Positions 8,255 to 18,066 of a DNA stretch of 64,000 bases are shown here, piece after piece (position 1 is the first letter of the stretch; each line of letters opens with the position of its first letter). The notes under the pieces are model-generated. The model had not been told where the DNA came from and did no database searches. It saw only the letters and a list, made by a program, of their open reading frames with translations. The stretch is from Streptomyces sp. NRRL F-6492 (GTDB taxonomy: Bacteria; Actinomycetota; Actinomycetes; Streptomycetales; Streptomycetaceae). The position numbers and the translations under genes are program-made. The stretch is taken from positions 1-64,000 of the forward strand of contig NZ_LGEG01000182.1 of the NCBI RefSeq assembly GCF_001280125.1. The letters are read 5' to 3'.

Positions 8255-8281
8255 CTGGCACTCACACTCATCGAGTGCTAA
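8255..8281 (-). promoter_or_regulatory. CIRCE-like HrcA operator
   Basis: Read on the minus strand, TTAGCACTC is followed by 9 nt and then GAGTGCCAG. The CIRCE consensus is TTAGCACTC-N9-GAGTGCTAA; the left arm matches 9/9 and the right 7/9, with exact spacing. It ends 11 nt before the GTG of the zinc-ribbon gene, the usual place for HrcA repression. Confidence 0.7.
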
Positions 8282-8311
8282 CGACGATCCATAGTGACGC
8301 ATTCCGTGGCC

Positions 8312-9631
8312 TCAGTCCACCGCCACCGGCACGCGGTGACCGATACCACGCGCCGCGACCCGGCCCGACTCGCGCGGCTTCAGCCGCGACCGCAGCAGCA
8401 CCAGCGTGGTCAGGGCCAGGGCCGTGCCCGCCATCGGCACCAGGAATCCGGTGCTCGCGCCGTGGGCGTCGGCGAGGCGTCCGGCGACCGTGACGGCCGC
8501 CGCCTGGCCCAGCGCGACGGCGCCGGTAAGCCAGGTGAAGGCCTCCGTGCGGGCCGAGGCCGGGATCAGGGTCTCGACGATGGTGTAGCCGGTGATCAGG
8601 GCGGGGGCGATGCACAGGCCCACGACCAGGCCCAGGGCGCCGAGGAGCAGCACCGAGTGCGCGGACCACAGCAGGGACGCGGCGACGGTGAGGCCCGCGT
8701 AGCCCAGGATCAGACGGCGGCGGGGGCCGGTCTTCCAGGCGACGGCGCCCATGGCGAGGCCCGCGAGCATGTTGCCGGCGGCGAAGACCCCGTACAGCAG
8801 GCCGTTGGCGCCGGGGTTGCCGATCTCCTCGCTGAAGGCGGTGAGGGAGACCTGCATGCCGCCGAAGACGGAGCCGATGCCGAGGAAGGCGACGATCAGG
8901 ACGCGGACGCCGGGCACGGAGAGCGCCGAGCGGTGGGGCCCGGCGGCGTGGGCCGCGGCCAGGCCGTACGCGGGCTGGGTGGCGCGCTGCGCGGCGAAGA
9001 ACAGGCCGCCGACGAGGGTGAGGCCGGCCTCGGCGATCAGACCGGCGGCCGGGTGGACGCCGGTGCACAGCGCGGTCGCGAGGACCGGGCCGACGACGAA
9101 GGTGAACTCGTCCGTGACGGACTCGAAGGCCGCGGCCGTCGGCATCAGCGGGGTGCCGTCGAGCTTGGCCGCCCAGCGGGCCCGGACCATCGGTCCGACC
9201 TGCGGCACGGAGGCGCCGGCGGGCACGGCGGCCAGGAACAGCGCCCAGAGCGGGGCGCCGGCCAGGGCGAGGGCCACGAGCAGCGAGACGGACGCGGTGT
9301 GGACGAGGACGCCGGGGACCAGGACGGCGCGCTGGCCGAAGCGGTCGGCGAGCTTGCCGCTCTGCGGCGCGAAGAGCGCCATGGAGACGCCGGTGACGGC
9401 GGCGACCGCGCCGGCGCTGCCGAAGGAGCCGGTGGTGTGCTGGACGAGCAGGACGATGCCGATGGTCAGCATCGCGAAGGGCTGCCGGGCGGCGAAGCCG
9501 GGGAGCAGGAAGGACAGCGCACCGGGGGTGCGCAGCAGCTGCCCGTAACCGGGTCGCTCGTCCGTGCCGGGCCGCTCGTCCGCGCGGGTCTTCTCCGCGT
9601 CGACCGTGCCCGTGTTGACCGTGGACACCAC
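8312..9631 (-). CDS. MFS transporter
   Basis: About 439 residues with 12 predicted membrane spans. The loop between spans 2 and 3 carries an MFS-like signature (PQSGKLADRFGQR). Probably a drug or metabolite exporter of the inner membrane; substrate unknown. GTG at 9631 (or the adjacent GTG at 9628) is chosen because GGAAAGG lies upstream and codon usage becomes typical there; the open frame extends a further 91 codons upstream with poorer codon usage. The upstream 280 nt contain G+C-rich hairpins. Confidence 0.85.
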   Translation of the reverse strand: MVSTVNTGTVDAEKTRADERPGTDERPGYGQLLRTPGALSFLLPGFAARQPFAMLTIGIVLLVQHTTGSFGSAGAVAAVTGVSMALFAPQSGKLADRFGQRAVLVPGVLVHTASVSLLVALALAGAPLWALFLAAVPAGASVPQVGPMVRARWAAKLDGTPLMPTAAAFESVTDEFTFVVGPVLATALCTGVHPAAGLIAEAGLTLVGGLFFAAQRATQPAYGLAAAHAAGPHRSALSVPGVRVLIVAFLGIGSVFGGMQVSLTAFSEEIGNPGANGLLYGVFAAGNMLAGLAMGAVAWKTGPRRRLILGYAGLTVAASLLWSAHSVLLLGALGLVVGLCIAPALITGYTIVETLIPASARTEAFTWLTGAVALGQAAAVTVAGRLADAHGASTGFLVPMAGTALALTTLVLLRSRLKPRESGRVAARGIGHRVPVAVD

Positions 9632-9914
9632 GGTCCTTGCCTTTCCGCCGCCTGGTAGCGCGCCCCGTGCACGGTGGTGCGGGTGTCGCCGAGAGCTGTC
9701 CTCATGCGCGGAACTGCGGTAGATACCGGGCCGGCCCCACTGCGGAGGGGCGCCACGGCCGCCATACGGTCGCGCCAGCTCTGCGTCAGGCAGAGTTGGT
9801 TCGATCAGGTGTGCCTTCATGGTACAGGGAGGGAACGCCTCCCGCCTGGGAAACGCTCCCTCCCCCGAATCGATTCCTGCGATCGCAGGGCTCGTGTGCG
9901 CCATGTCTCAGTCG

Positions 9915-11576
9915 TCAGCCGGTCGGCTTCTTCTGGCGCTGACCGGACCCGGCCCGCTGACCCGACCCGGCCCTCTGACCGGTCCCGCCCCGCTGACCCG
10001 ACCCGCCCCGCTGACCGGACCCGCCCCGCTGCCCCGCCCGGTGGAAGCGCGTCTCCGTGCCCGGTGGCGGCCCGAGCGCCGTCGAGCCGCCCCCCGTGCC
10101 GAGCCAGCCGGCGAGCTTGCCGCCCTGGCCGACCGCCCGCAGGCGCCGTTCCGTGGCGTCCCGTACGGGATCGGTGGCGACGACCAGCAGTTCGTCGCCG
10201 TGCCGCAGGACGGTCGCGGGCCCCGGTACGAAGCTCTTCTCCTCCCGTACGACGAGGGTGACCGCCGCTCCCGCCGGGAGGCGCAGTTCGGCGACCTCCA
10301 CGCCGTGCATCCGGGAGCCGTCCGGGATGGCGACGGAGAGCAGGTGGCCGCGCAGCCGCTCCAGGGGGGCGGACTCGACGCCGAGGTCGGAGGCGTCCGA
10401 GGAGGCGCCGAGCCTGAGCGCCTTCGCCAGCCAGGGCAGCGTCGGGCCCTGGATGAGGGTGTAGACGACGACCAGGACGAAGACGATGTTGAAGATCCGT
10501 TCGCTGCCCTCGACCTTGGCCACCATCGGGATGGTGGCGAGGATGATGGGGACGGCTCCGCGCAGGCCGGCCCAGGACATGAGGGCCTGCTCCTGCCAGG
10601 GGATCCGGAACGGCAGCAGGCTGACCAGGACCTCCAGGGGCCGCGCGACCATCGTCAGGATCAGGCCGATGACGACGGCGGGCCAGAAGTCGTTGACCAG
10701 GTCGTGCGGGGTGACGAGCAGGCCGAGCAGGACGAACATGCCGATCTGCGCGATCCAGCCGAGGCCCTCGGCGAAGCCGCGGTTCGCGGGCGCGTGCGGC
10801 AGCTTGGCGTTGCCGAGGATCATCGAGGCCAGATAGACCGCGAGGAAGCCGGAGCCGTGGGCCATGGCTCCCGCGGCGTACGCGACGACGGCGATGGCCA
10901 TGACGGCGATCGGGTAGAGGCCGGAGGCGGGCAGGGCGACGTGCCGCAGCCCGTAGGCGCCGAGGAAGCCGACCGCGATGCCGACGGCCGCGCCGATGGC
11001 GAGTTCCAGGGCGATCTCGCCGAGGAGCACGTACCAGTGGTCGATCGGTCCGGCGGTGGAGAAGGCGACCACGAGGATGACGACGGGGGCGTCGTTGAAG
11101 CCGGACTCGGCCTCCAGGGTGCCGGTGACCCGTGAGGGCAGGGGCACCTTGCGCAGTACGGAGAAGACCGCGGCGGCGTCGGTGGAGGAGACGACGGCGC
11201 CGATGATCAGGGCCTGCCGCCAGTCCAGGCCCACGAGGTAGTGGGCGCCGGCGGCGGTGACGCCGACACTGACCGCGACGCCGACGGTGGAGAGGACGGC
11301 CGCGGCCGGAAGGGCCGGCCTGACCTCCTTCCACTTCGTGCCGAGGCCGCCCTCGGCGAGGATCACGACGAGGGCCGCGTAGCCGATGACCTGCGTCAGC
11401 TCGGCGTTGTCGAAGGCGATGTTGCCGATGCCGTCCTGCCCGATGGCGACGCCGATCCCCAGGTACAGCAGGAGGCTGGGGAGGCCGCTCCGGGACGAGA
11501 TCCGCACGGCCGCGACGGCGATCAGCAGCACGAGCGAGCTGACGAGCAGGAGTTCGTTGAGCTGGTGGACAGTCAG
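9915..11576 (-). CDS. Potassium/proton antiporter, CPA1 family (NhaP2/CvrA-like), with TrkA_C domain
   Basis: About 553 residues: a CPA-type membrane domain of about 12 spans (conserved SSTDAAAVFS and AESGFND motifs that carry the ion-binding Asp residues), then a TrkA_C-like cytoplasmic domain (about 400-490). The C-terminus is a repetitive GQRGGS array. It exports K+ or Na+ for H+. No ATG or GTG precedes a hydrophobic N-terminus; CTG at 11576 is the best start, with GGGGAAGG 7 nt upstream, adding TVHQLNELLLV before the first span. A fallback GTG is at 11531. Confidence 0.85.
   Translation of the reverse strand: MTVHQLNELLLVSSLVLLIAVAAVRISSRSGLPSLLLYLGIGVAIGQDGIGNIAFDNAELTQVIGYAALVVILAEGGLGTKWKEVRPALPAAAVLSTVGVAVSVGVTAAGAHYLVGLDWRQALIIGAVVSSTDAAAVFSVLRKVPLPSRVTGTLEAESGFNDAPVVILVVAFSTAGPIDHWYVLLGEIALELAIGAAVGIAVGFLGAYGLRHVALPASGLYPIAVMAIAVVAYAAGAMAHGSGFLAVYLASMILGNAKLPHAPANRGFAEGLGWIAQIGMFVLLGLLVTPHDLVNDFWPAVVIGLILTMVARPLEVLVSLLPFRIPWQEQALMSWAGLRGAVPIILATIPMVAKVEGSERIFNIVFVLVVVYTLIQGPTLPWLAKALRLGASSDASDLGVESAPLERLRGHLLSVAIPDGSRMHGVEVAELRLPAGAAVTLVVREEKSFVPGPATVLRHGDELLVVATDPVRDATERRLRAVGQGGKLAGWLGTGGGSTALGPPPGTETRFHRAGQRGGSGQRGGSGQRGGTGQRAGSGQRAGSGQRQKKPTG
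9937..10026. repeat. 18-bp tandem repeat inside the antiporter 3' end
   Basis: Five copies of an 18-bp unit (consensus CGCTGACCGGACCCGGCC) encode a six-residue GQRxGS-type repeat at the extreme C-terminus of the antiporter. Confidence 0.8.
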
Positions 11577-11791
11577 TGGCCGATCCTTCCCCTCACATGC
11601 AGCTGGATCGTTCCTCCAGCGGACGACACTTCGTTACCTTACCTAATCTTTAACGTTTTCTTGACGGCTTCCGTGTGGCCCGTCCGCTCACCAGTACGGT
11701 TCTCTTCCTGACACCGCGTCCGAGCCGTCCGGACGCTGCGCCTAAGGTGGCACCCGTACTCCAGGACCACCCTGCCCCTCGAAGGACAGCG

Positions 11792-14536
11792 ATGCCCTCC
11801 AACACGTCCGCGCCCCCCGCCAAGAAGAAAGGGCGGCGTGCCCGCCTGCTCCTCGTCCTCCTGGTCCTCGTGCTGGTCGCGGGCGTCGGGGCCGGCGGCT
11901 ACTGGGGTGTCAGCACCGTCCGGGGCTCGTTCCCGCAGGCGACCGGCGAGATCCGCCTCGACAGCCTCTCCGGTCAGGTGGAGGTGAAGCGGGACGCCCA
12001 GGGGATCCCGCAGATCTACGCCGACAACGAGACGGACCTCTTCCGCGCCCAGGGCTACGTCCAGGCGCAGGACCGGTTCTACGAGATGGACGTCCGCCGC
12101 CACGTGACCGCGGGCCGGCTCTCCGAGATGTTCGGCGAGGGCCAGGTCGAGACGGACTCCTTCCTGCGCACCCTCGGCTGGCGCCGGGTCGCGCAGGAGG
12201 AGTACGACAAGGTCCTGTCGGCGGAGACCAAGAAGTACCTCCAGGCGTACGCGGAGGGCGTCAACGCCTACCTGAAGGACCGGGAGCCGGGCGACGTCTC
12301 CGTGGAGTACGCGGCCCTGGCCCTCACCAACGACTACGCGATCGAGCCGTGGACGCCGGTCGACTCGGTGGCCTGGCTGAAGGCGATGGCCTGGGACCTG
12401 CGCGGCAACATGCAGGACGAGATCGACCGCTCGCTGCTCACCAGCCGGCTGACCCCGGCGCAGATCAAGCAGCTCTACCCGGAGTACCCGTACGCGCTCC
12501 ACCAGCCGATCGTGGACGGCGGGAAGGTCGACGGGTCCACCGGCAAGTTCGACCCCGCGGGCGGGGGCGACGGCGACGACCCGGGCACGGGCGAGACCCC
12601 GGGCACCGACCCGGCCGGCTCCGGCGACTCCTCGCAGGGGATGTCGTCCCAGCTCGCCGCCCTCTCCGAGGTCCTCGACGGCGTCCCGGCCCTGCTCGGC
12701 CCCAACGGCAACGGCATCGGCTCGAACTCCTGGGTCGTCGCCGGGAAGTACACGACCTCCGGCAAGCCGCTGCTCGCCAACGACCCGCACCTCGCGCCGC
12801 AGCTGCCGTCCCTCTGGTACCAGATGGGCCTGCACTGCCGCTCGGTCTCGGCCACCTGCCGCTACGACGTCTCCGGCTACACCTTCTCCGGCATGCCCGG
12901 TGTGATCATCGGACACAACGACAAGATCGCCTGGGGCCTCACCAACCTCGGCGCCGACGTCACCGACCTCTACCTGGAGAAGATCGGCCCCGACGGCTAC
13001 CTCGTCGACGGCAAGGTCAAGCCCTTCACCGTCCGCGAGGAGACCATCAAGGTCGCCGGCGGCGCCGACCGCAAGATCACCGTCCGCTCCACCGAGCACG
13101 GCCCGCTGGTCTCCGACCGCTCCACCGAACTGGAGACGGTCGGCCAGAAGGCCCCCGTCGGCAACGCCGCCCCCGACCGCGGCACCGGCTACGGCGTCTC
13201 CCTCCAGTGGACCGCCCTCCAGCCCGGGAAGTCGATGGACGCGATCTTCGCCATCGACCGCGCCAAGGACTTCGACACCTTCCGGGCCGCCGCCAGGAAC
13301 TTCGAGGTCCCCTCGCAGAACCTGATCTACGCCGACACCGAGGGCCACATCGGCTACCAGTCGCCGGGCAAGATCCCGCAGCGCACCAAGGGCGACGGCA
13401 CCCTGCCCGCGCCCGGCTGGGACTCCTCGTACAGGTGGAAGGGCTACATCCCCTTCGAGAAGCTGCCCTACGAGCTCGACCCGGAGCGCGGCTACATCGT
13501 CACCGCCAACCAGGCCGTGATCGACCCGAAGAAGTACCCCGACCTGCTCACCAAGGACTGGGGCTACGGCTCGCGCAGCCAGCGGATCAACGACCTGATC
13601 GAGTCGAAGACCAAGGACGGCGGGAAGATCTCGCCGGACGACATGCGGACCATGCAGACGGACAACCGCAGCGAGATCGCGACCCTGCTCAACCCGCTCC
13701 TGCTCAAGATCGACATCGCCGACCCGCACGTCCGCGAGGCCCAGAAGCTCCTGGAGGGCTGGGACTACACCCAGGAGCCCGACTCGGCCGCCGCCGCCTA
13801 CTTCAACGCGGTCTGGCGCAACGTCCTCAAGCTCTCCTTCGGCAACAAGCTGCCCAAGGAGGTGCGCGCCGAGGGCGACTGCGTCAACGTGCGCCCGGCC
13901 GACGCCACCGGCCCGGTCGACGAGCAGAACAAGCTCGTCCGCGAGTGCGGCCAGCGCGACCCCGACTCGGCGCAGCCGGACGGCGGCGACCGCTGGTACG
14001 AGGTCGTCCGCCCGCTCCTCAAGCAGGAGAAGAGCGAGTGGTGGGCCACCCCGGGCAGCCGCACCGACCAGGCCACCGAGACCCGTGACCAGCTGCTCGC
14101 CCGCGCCATGAAGGACGCGCGCTGGGAGCTGACCGCCAAGCTCGGCAAGGACGTCTCCACCTGGAGCTGGGGCCGGCTGCACCAGCTGACCCTGAAGAAC
14201 CAGACCCTCGGCACCGCCGGGCCCGGCGTCGTGCAGCAGCTCCTCAACCGCGGCCCGTGGAACCTGGGCGGCGGCGAGGCGGCCGTCGACGCCACCGGCT
14301 GGAACGCGGCCGGCGGCTACGAGGTCATCTGGGTGCCGTCGATGCGGATGGTCGTCAACGTCGGCGACTGGGACAAGTCCCGGTGGATCAACCTGACCGG
14401 GGCCTCCGGCCACGCCTTCCACTCGCACTACACCGACCAGACGGACGCGTGGGCGAAGGGCGAGCTGTACGACTGGGCCCACGGCAGGGCCGCGGTCGAC
14501 GCGGCGACGAAGGACACGCTGGTCCTCAAGCCGTAG
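11792..14536 (+). CDS. Penicillin acylase family Ntn-hydrolase
   Basis: 914-residue precursor of the penicillin G acylase/acyl-homoserine lactone acylase family, which hydrolyses amide bonds. An N-terminal membrane anchor (about 17-40) implies export. The autocatalytic site is GSNSW: Ser311 would become the N-terminal nucleophile of the beta chain. The preceding segment holds an Asp/Gly/Pro-rich spacer (about 250-285) consistent with an excised linker. The start ATG has GAAGGA 8 nt upstream. The gene stands alone and overlaps the convergent cyclo-ligase by 11 nt. The natural substrate is unknown; quorum-signal or peptide amide cleavage is possible. Confidence 0.9.
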   Translation: MPSNTSAPPAKKKGRRARLLLVLLVLVLVAGVGAGGYWGVSTVRGSFPQATGEIRLDSLSGQVEVKRDAQGIPQIYADNETDLFRAQGYVQAQDRFYEMDVRRHVTAGRLSEMFGEGQVETDSFLRTLGWRRVAQEEYDKVLSAETKKYLQAYAEGVNAYLKDREPGDVSVEYAALALTNDYAIEPWTPVDSVAWLKAMAWDLRGNMQDEIDRSLLTSRLTPAQIKQLYPEYPYALHQPIVDGGKVDGSTGKFDPAGGGDGDDPGTGETPGTDPAGSGDSSQGMSSQLAALSEVLDGVPALLGPNGNGIGSNSWVVAGKYTTSGKPLLANDPHLAPQLPSLWYQMGLHCRSVSATCRYDVSGYTFSGMPGVIIGHNDKIAWGLTNLGADVTDLYLEKIGPDGYLVDGKVKPFTVREETIKVAGGADRKITVRSTEHGPLVSDRSTELETVGQKAPVGNAAPDRGTGYGVSLQWTALQPGKSMDAIFAIDRAKDFDTFRAAARNFEVPSQNLIYADTEGHIGYQSPGKIPQRTKGDGTLPAPGWDSSYRWKGYIPFEKLPYELDPERGYIVTANQAVIDPKKYPDLLTKDWGYGSRSQRINDLIESKTKDGGKISPDDMRTMQTDNRSEIATLLNPLLLKIDIADPHVREAQKLLEGWDYTQEPDSAAAAYFNAVWRNVLKLSFGNKLPKEVRAEGDCVNVRPADATGPVDEQNKLVRECGQRDPDSAQPDGGDRWYEVVRPLLKQEKSEWWATPGSRTDQATETRDQLLARAMKDARWELTAKLGKDVSTWSWGRLHQLTLKNQTLGTAGPGVVQQLLNRGPWNLGGGEAAVDATGWNAAGGYEVIWVPSMRMVVNVGDWDKSRWINLTGASGHAFHSHYTDQTDAWAKGELYDWAHGRAAVDAATKDTLVLKP

Positions 14537-15137
14537 CCGCGGGGGCGGCCCGGAAGCGGATCACCGCCTCCGGGGTCACCACCGCGTGCACGGGGTGGTC
14601 GTGCGGTTCCTCCGGGACCCGCCCGACCACCTCGTCCGCGTAGAGGAGGACCACCAGGGCGGGATCCCGCCCGGCCCGTACGAGCCGGGCGAGGACCCGG
14701 TCGTACGAGCCGCCGCCCCGCCCGAGCCGCATCCCGCGCGCGTCCACCGCGAGCCCCGGCAGCAGCACGGCGTCCGCCGCGCACACCGCCTCCGGGCCGA
14801 GCCGGGGACCGACCGGTTCGAGGAGCCCCCGGCCCGCCCGCGCGAGCCGGTCCGGCCCCTCGTACGCGGCCCAGTCCAGGTCGTTGTCGGGGAGCAGCAC
14901 CGGGAGCAGGACCCGCACCCCGCGCGCGTGGAGCGCGTCGAGCAGCGCGCGCGTGCCCGGCTCGCGGCCCACGGACACGTACGCGGCGACGGTGGACGCC
15001 CCGGCGAGCTCGGCCAGTTCCACCCCCTGGCGGGCGAAGGCGCCGGCCGACTCCACGAGGAATTCGGGGAGCAGCGCGGCGCGGGCGCCCAGAAGTCGGC
15101 TGCGCAGCAAGCTCTTTTCGGACGTTTCCGATGTCAT
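14526..15137 (-). CDS. 5-formyltetrahydrofolate cyclo-ligase
   Basis: 203 residues. Converts 5-formyl-THF to 5,10-methenyl-THF using ATP. The family signature is MRLGRGGGSYDR, and an LPG segment precedes it. ATG at 15137 has CGGAGG 6 nt upstream; an in-frame ATG ten codons earlier lacks one. It is divergent from galU, an arrangement conserved in actinobacteria next to the Glp/GlpR division genes. Confidence 0.9.
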   Translation of the reverse strand: MTSETSEKSLLRSRLLGARAALLPEFLVESAGAFARQGVELAELAGASTVAAYVSVGREPGTRALLDALHARGVRVLLPVLLPDNDLDWAAYEGPDRLARAGRGLLEPVGPRLGPEAVCAADAVLLPGLAVDARGMRLGRGGGSYDRVLARLVRAGRDPALVVLLYADEVVGRVPEEPHDHPVHAVVTPEAVIRFRAAPAATA

Positions 15138-15228
15138 GGCGGTCCTCCGTGAAGGGGCGAAGCTCATGTAACTGCCTTTATGTGGAGGAAGTTAACCGGA
15201 GCCACATCTTTCTCTCATTCCGAACCGT

Positions 15229-15234
15229 TAGGGT
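15229..15234 (+). promoter_or_regulatory. Putative leaderless -10 box (TAGGGT) of galU
   Basis: TAGGGT ends 7 nt before the galU ATG and there is no ribosome-binding site in between, so a leaderless galU mRNA is predicted. Confidence 0.5.
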
Positions 15235-15241
15235 GCACCGC

Positions 15242-16153
15242 ATGAATCAGTCGCTCCCCAGGCTCGGCCGGATCAGCAAGGCTGTCATCCCGGCCGCCGG
15301 CCTCGGCACCCGCTTCCTCCCGGCGACCAAGGCGACGCCGAAGGAGATGCTGCCGGTCGTCGACAAGCCGGCCATCCAGTACGTCGTCGAGGAGGCCGTC
15401 GCGGCCGGCCTCTCCGACGTGCTGATGATCACCGGACGGAACAAGCGTCCCCTGGAGGACCACTTCGACCGGAACTACGAGCTGGAGGAGGCCCTGAGCC
15501 GGAAGGGCGACGCGGAGCGCCTCTCCAAGGTCCAGGAGCCCAGCGACCTCGCCACCATGCACTACGTCCGCCAGGGCGCCCCGCGCGGCCTCGGCCACGC
15601 CGTCCTGTGCGCCGCCCCGCACGTCGGCGACCAGCCCTTCGCGGTGCTCCTCGGCGACGACCTGATCGACCCGCGCGACCCGCTGCTCGCGCGGATGGTG
15701 GAGGTCCAGGAGCGGGAGGGCGGCAGCGTGATCGCCCTGATGGAGGTCGAGCCCTCGCAGATCCACCAGTACGGCTGCGCGGCGGTCGGGGCCACCGCCG
15801 ACGCGGACGTCGTCAAGGTGACGGACCTGGTGGAGAAGCCCGAACCGGGCGAGGCGCCCAGCAATTACGCGATCATCGGCCGCTACGTCCTGGACCCGGC
15901 CGTCTTCGGCACGCTGCGGGAGACCGAGCCGGGCCGCGGCGGCGAGATCCAGCTGACCGACGCCCTGCAGAAGCTCGCCTCGGACGAGAAGATCGGCGGC
16001 CCGGTGCACGGCGTCGTGTTCAAGGGGCGCCGCTATGACACCGGCGACCGCGGCGACTATCTGCGTGCCATTGTCAGACTCGCGTGCGAACGTGAAGATC
16101 TGGGACCGGACTTCCGGGCCTGGCTCCGGAGATACGTCAGCGAGGAGATGTAG
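15242..16153 (+). CDS. galU: UTP-glucose-1-phosphate uridylyltransferase
   Basis: 303 residues. Makes UDP-glucose from UTP and glucose-1-phosphate for cell-wall glycans and trehalose. It carries the nucleotidyl-transferase signature [19 protein letters not shown] near the N-terminus, VEKPE and GRYVL motifs, and KGRRYDTGD at the C-terminal substrate-binding region. ATG is chosen by homology and because the frame upstream is poor. First gene of the galU-moeA-moaC-mog-rimJ group, 3 nt before moeA. Confidence 0.95.
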   Translation: MNQSLPRLGRISKAVIPAAGLGTRFLPATKATPKEMLPVVDKPAIQYVVEEAVAAGLSDVLMITGRNKRPLEDHFDRNYELEEALSRKGDAERLSKVQEPSDLATMHYVRQGAPRGLGHAVLCAAPHVGDQPFAVLLGDDLIDPRDPLLARMVEVQEREGGSVIALMEVEPSQIHQYGCAAVGATADADVVKVTDLVEKPEPGEAPSNYAIIGRYVLDPAVFGTLRETEPGRGGEIQLTDALQKLASDEKIGGPVHGVVFKGRRYDTGDRGDYLRAIVRLACEREDLGPDFRAWLRRYVSEEM

Positions 16154-16156
16154 GCC

Positions 16157-17521
16157 TTGAGCAGCAGCACGGCACCGTCGCCGTCCCACGACGACCACGA
16201 CGAGGACCGGGAGGAGGGCGCGCCCGACCCCTGCGCGGGCCCGGCCCGCGACCTGTGGACGGTCGACGAGCACCTGGCCGACGTCCTCGCGTCCGTGACC
16301 CCGCTCGAACCCATCGAGCTGCAACTCCTCGACGCCCAGGGCTGCGTCCTCGTCGAGGACGTGACGGTGCCGGCCGCGCTGCCCCCCTTCGACAACAGCT
16401 CCATGGACGGGTACGCGGTCCGGGTCGCCGACGTCGCCGGGGCCACCGAGGAGTTCCCCGCCGTCCTCACGGTGATCGGCGACGTCGCGGCCGGCGCGGA
16501 CGGCCTGCCCGAGGTCGGACCCGGCCAGGCCGCCCGGATCATGACCGGCGCCCCGCTGCCGCCCGGCGCCGAGGCCGTCGTCCCCGTCGAGTGGACCGAC
16601 GGCGGTACGGGCGGGGGCGCGGCCACCGGCATGAGCGCCGCGAGCACCGCCCCCGAGGGCGCGGCCGGCGAGGTCCGGGTGCACCGCGCCGCCGAGGCCC
16701 GCGCCCATGTCCGCGCGCAGGGCAGCGACGTGCGCGCGGGAGAGCTCGCCCTCGCCGCCGGCACCGTCCTCGGGCCGCCGCAGATCGGGCTCCTCGCCGC
16801 GATCGGGCGCGGCACGGTCCGGGTGCGGCCCCGCCCCCGGGTCGTCGTCATCTCCACCGGCAGCGAGCTGGTCCAGCCGGGCGAGCCGCTGGGCCCGGGG
16901 CAGATCCACGACTCCAACAGCTTCGCGCTGGCCGCCGCCGCCCGGGACGCCGGAGCCCTCGCCTACCGGGTGGGGGCCGTCGCCGACGACGCGGAGTCGC
17001 TGCGCTCCGCCATCGAGGACCAGCTCATCCGGGCGGACCTGATCGTCACCACGGGCGGGGTGAGCGTCGGCGCGTACGACGTGGTGAAGGAGGCGCTGAC
17101 CGCCGACGGCGAGGTCGACTTCCGCAAGCTGGCTATGCAGCCGGGCAAGCCGCAGGGCTTCGGCGCGATCGGCGCCGACCGGATCCCGCTGCTCGCCCTC
17201 CCGGGCAACCCGGTCTCCTCGTACGTCTCCTTCGAGCTGTTCGTCCGCCCCGCGATCCGCGCCCTGAGGGGCGTGGAGGACCTGCACCGGCCCCGGGTGC
17301 GGGCGGTCCTGGACGCGGACGGCCCCCTGCGGTCCCCGGCGGGCCGCCGCCAGTTCCTGCGCGGGCTGTACGACCGGGAGACCGGCGCCGTCACCCCCGT
17401 GGGCGGTGCCGGCTCCCACCTGATCGCGGCCCTCGCGCACGCGGACTGCCTGCTCGTGGTCCCGGAGGAGACGGAGGAGGTGGCTCCGGGCGCCGAGCTG
17501 GAAGTGGTCCTCCTCGGCTGA
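16157..17521 (+). CDS. moeA: MoeA-type molybdopterin molybdotransferase / gephyrin-like Glp
   Basis: 454 residues with all MoeA domains: NSSMDGYA (80-87), STGSEL (about 232), the MPT-binding [11 protein letters not shown] (about 296), and LPGNPVSS (about 350) before the C-terminal barrel. MoeA inserts molybdate into adenylylated molybdopterin. In corynebacteria the gene at this conserved place, beside galU and rimJ and with glpR, encodes Glp, which binds FtsZ and the receptor GlpR. Here moaC and mog sit between, so both roles are possible. TTG start with GAGGAG about 9 nt upstream. An Ala/Gly/Thr-rich insert lies around 150-172. Confidence 0.9.
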   Translation: MSSSTAPSPSHDDHDEDREEGAPDPCAGPARDLWTVDEHLADVLASVTPLEPIELQLLDAQGCVLVEDVTVPAALPPFDNSSMDGYAVRVADVAGATEEFPAVLTVIGDVAAGADGLPEVGPGQAARIMTGAPLPPGAEAVVPVEWTDGGTGGGAATGMSAASTAPEGAAGEVRVHRAAEARAHVRAQGSDVRAGELALAAGTVLGPPQIGLLAAIGRGTVRVRPRPRVVVISTGSELVQPGEPLGPGQIHDSNSFALAAAARDAGALAYRVGAVADDAESLRSAIEDQLIRADLIVTTGGVSVGAYDVVKEALTADGEVDFRKLAMQPGKPQGFGAIGADRIPLLALPGNPVSSYVSFELFVRPAIRALRGVEDLHRPRVRAVLDADGPLRSPAGRRQFLRGLYDRETGAVTPVGGAGSHLIAALAHADCLLVVPEETEEVAPGAELEVVLLG

Positions 17522-17580
17522 GGGGGCGAGTGTGGGGGTACGGTGTCTCGTCCCACACAGCGACCGGGAGTGTCACGGCC

Positions 17581-18066
17581 ATGAGCACGCAGCAAGGTCT
17601 CACCCACATCGACGAGGCGGGGGCGGCCCGCATGGTCGACGTCTCCGCGAAGGACGTCACGGCCCGCACGGCGCGTGCCAGCGGACGGGTCCTCGTCTCG
17701 CCGCGCGTGATCGAGCTGCTGCGCGGCGAGGGCGTCCCGAAGGGCGACGCCCTCGCGACCGCGCGGATCGCCGGGATCATGGGCGCGAAGAGGACCCCCG
17801 ACCTCATCCCGCTCTGCCACCCGCTGGCCGTCTCGGGCGTGACGCTCGACCTGTCGGTCGCGGACGACGCGGTCGAGATCCTGGCGACCGTGAGGACCAC
17901 GGACCGCACGGGCGTCGAGATGGAGGCCCTGACGGCGGTCTCGGTGGCGGCCCTGACGGTCGTCGACATGGTGAAGGCGGTCGACAAGGGCGCGGTCATC
18001 TCCGACGTGCGGGTGGAGGAGAAGACGGGCGGCAAGTCGGGCCGCTGGGCGCGGGGCGAGTCGTGA
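17581..18066 (+). CDS. moaC: Cyclic pyranopterin monophosphate synthase MoaC
   Basis: 161 residues. Forms cyclic pyranopterin monophosphate in the first stage of molybdenum cofactor synthesis. Signatures [14 protein letters not shown] and DMVKAVDKG contain the conserved active-site His, Glu, Asp and Lys. It follows moeA by 59 nt and overlaps mog (GTGA). Confidence 0.95.
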   Translation: MSTQQGLTHIDEAGAARMVDVSAKDVTARTARASGRVLVSPRVIELLRGEGVPKGDALATARIAGIMGAKRTPDLIPLCHPLAVSGVTLDLSVADDAVEILATVRTTDRTGVEMEALTAVSVAALTVVDMVKAVDKGAVISDVRVEEKTGGKSGRWARGES

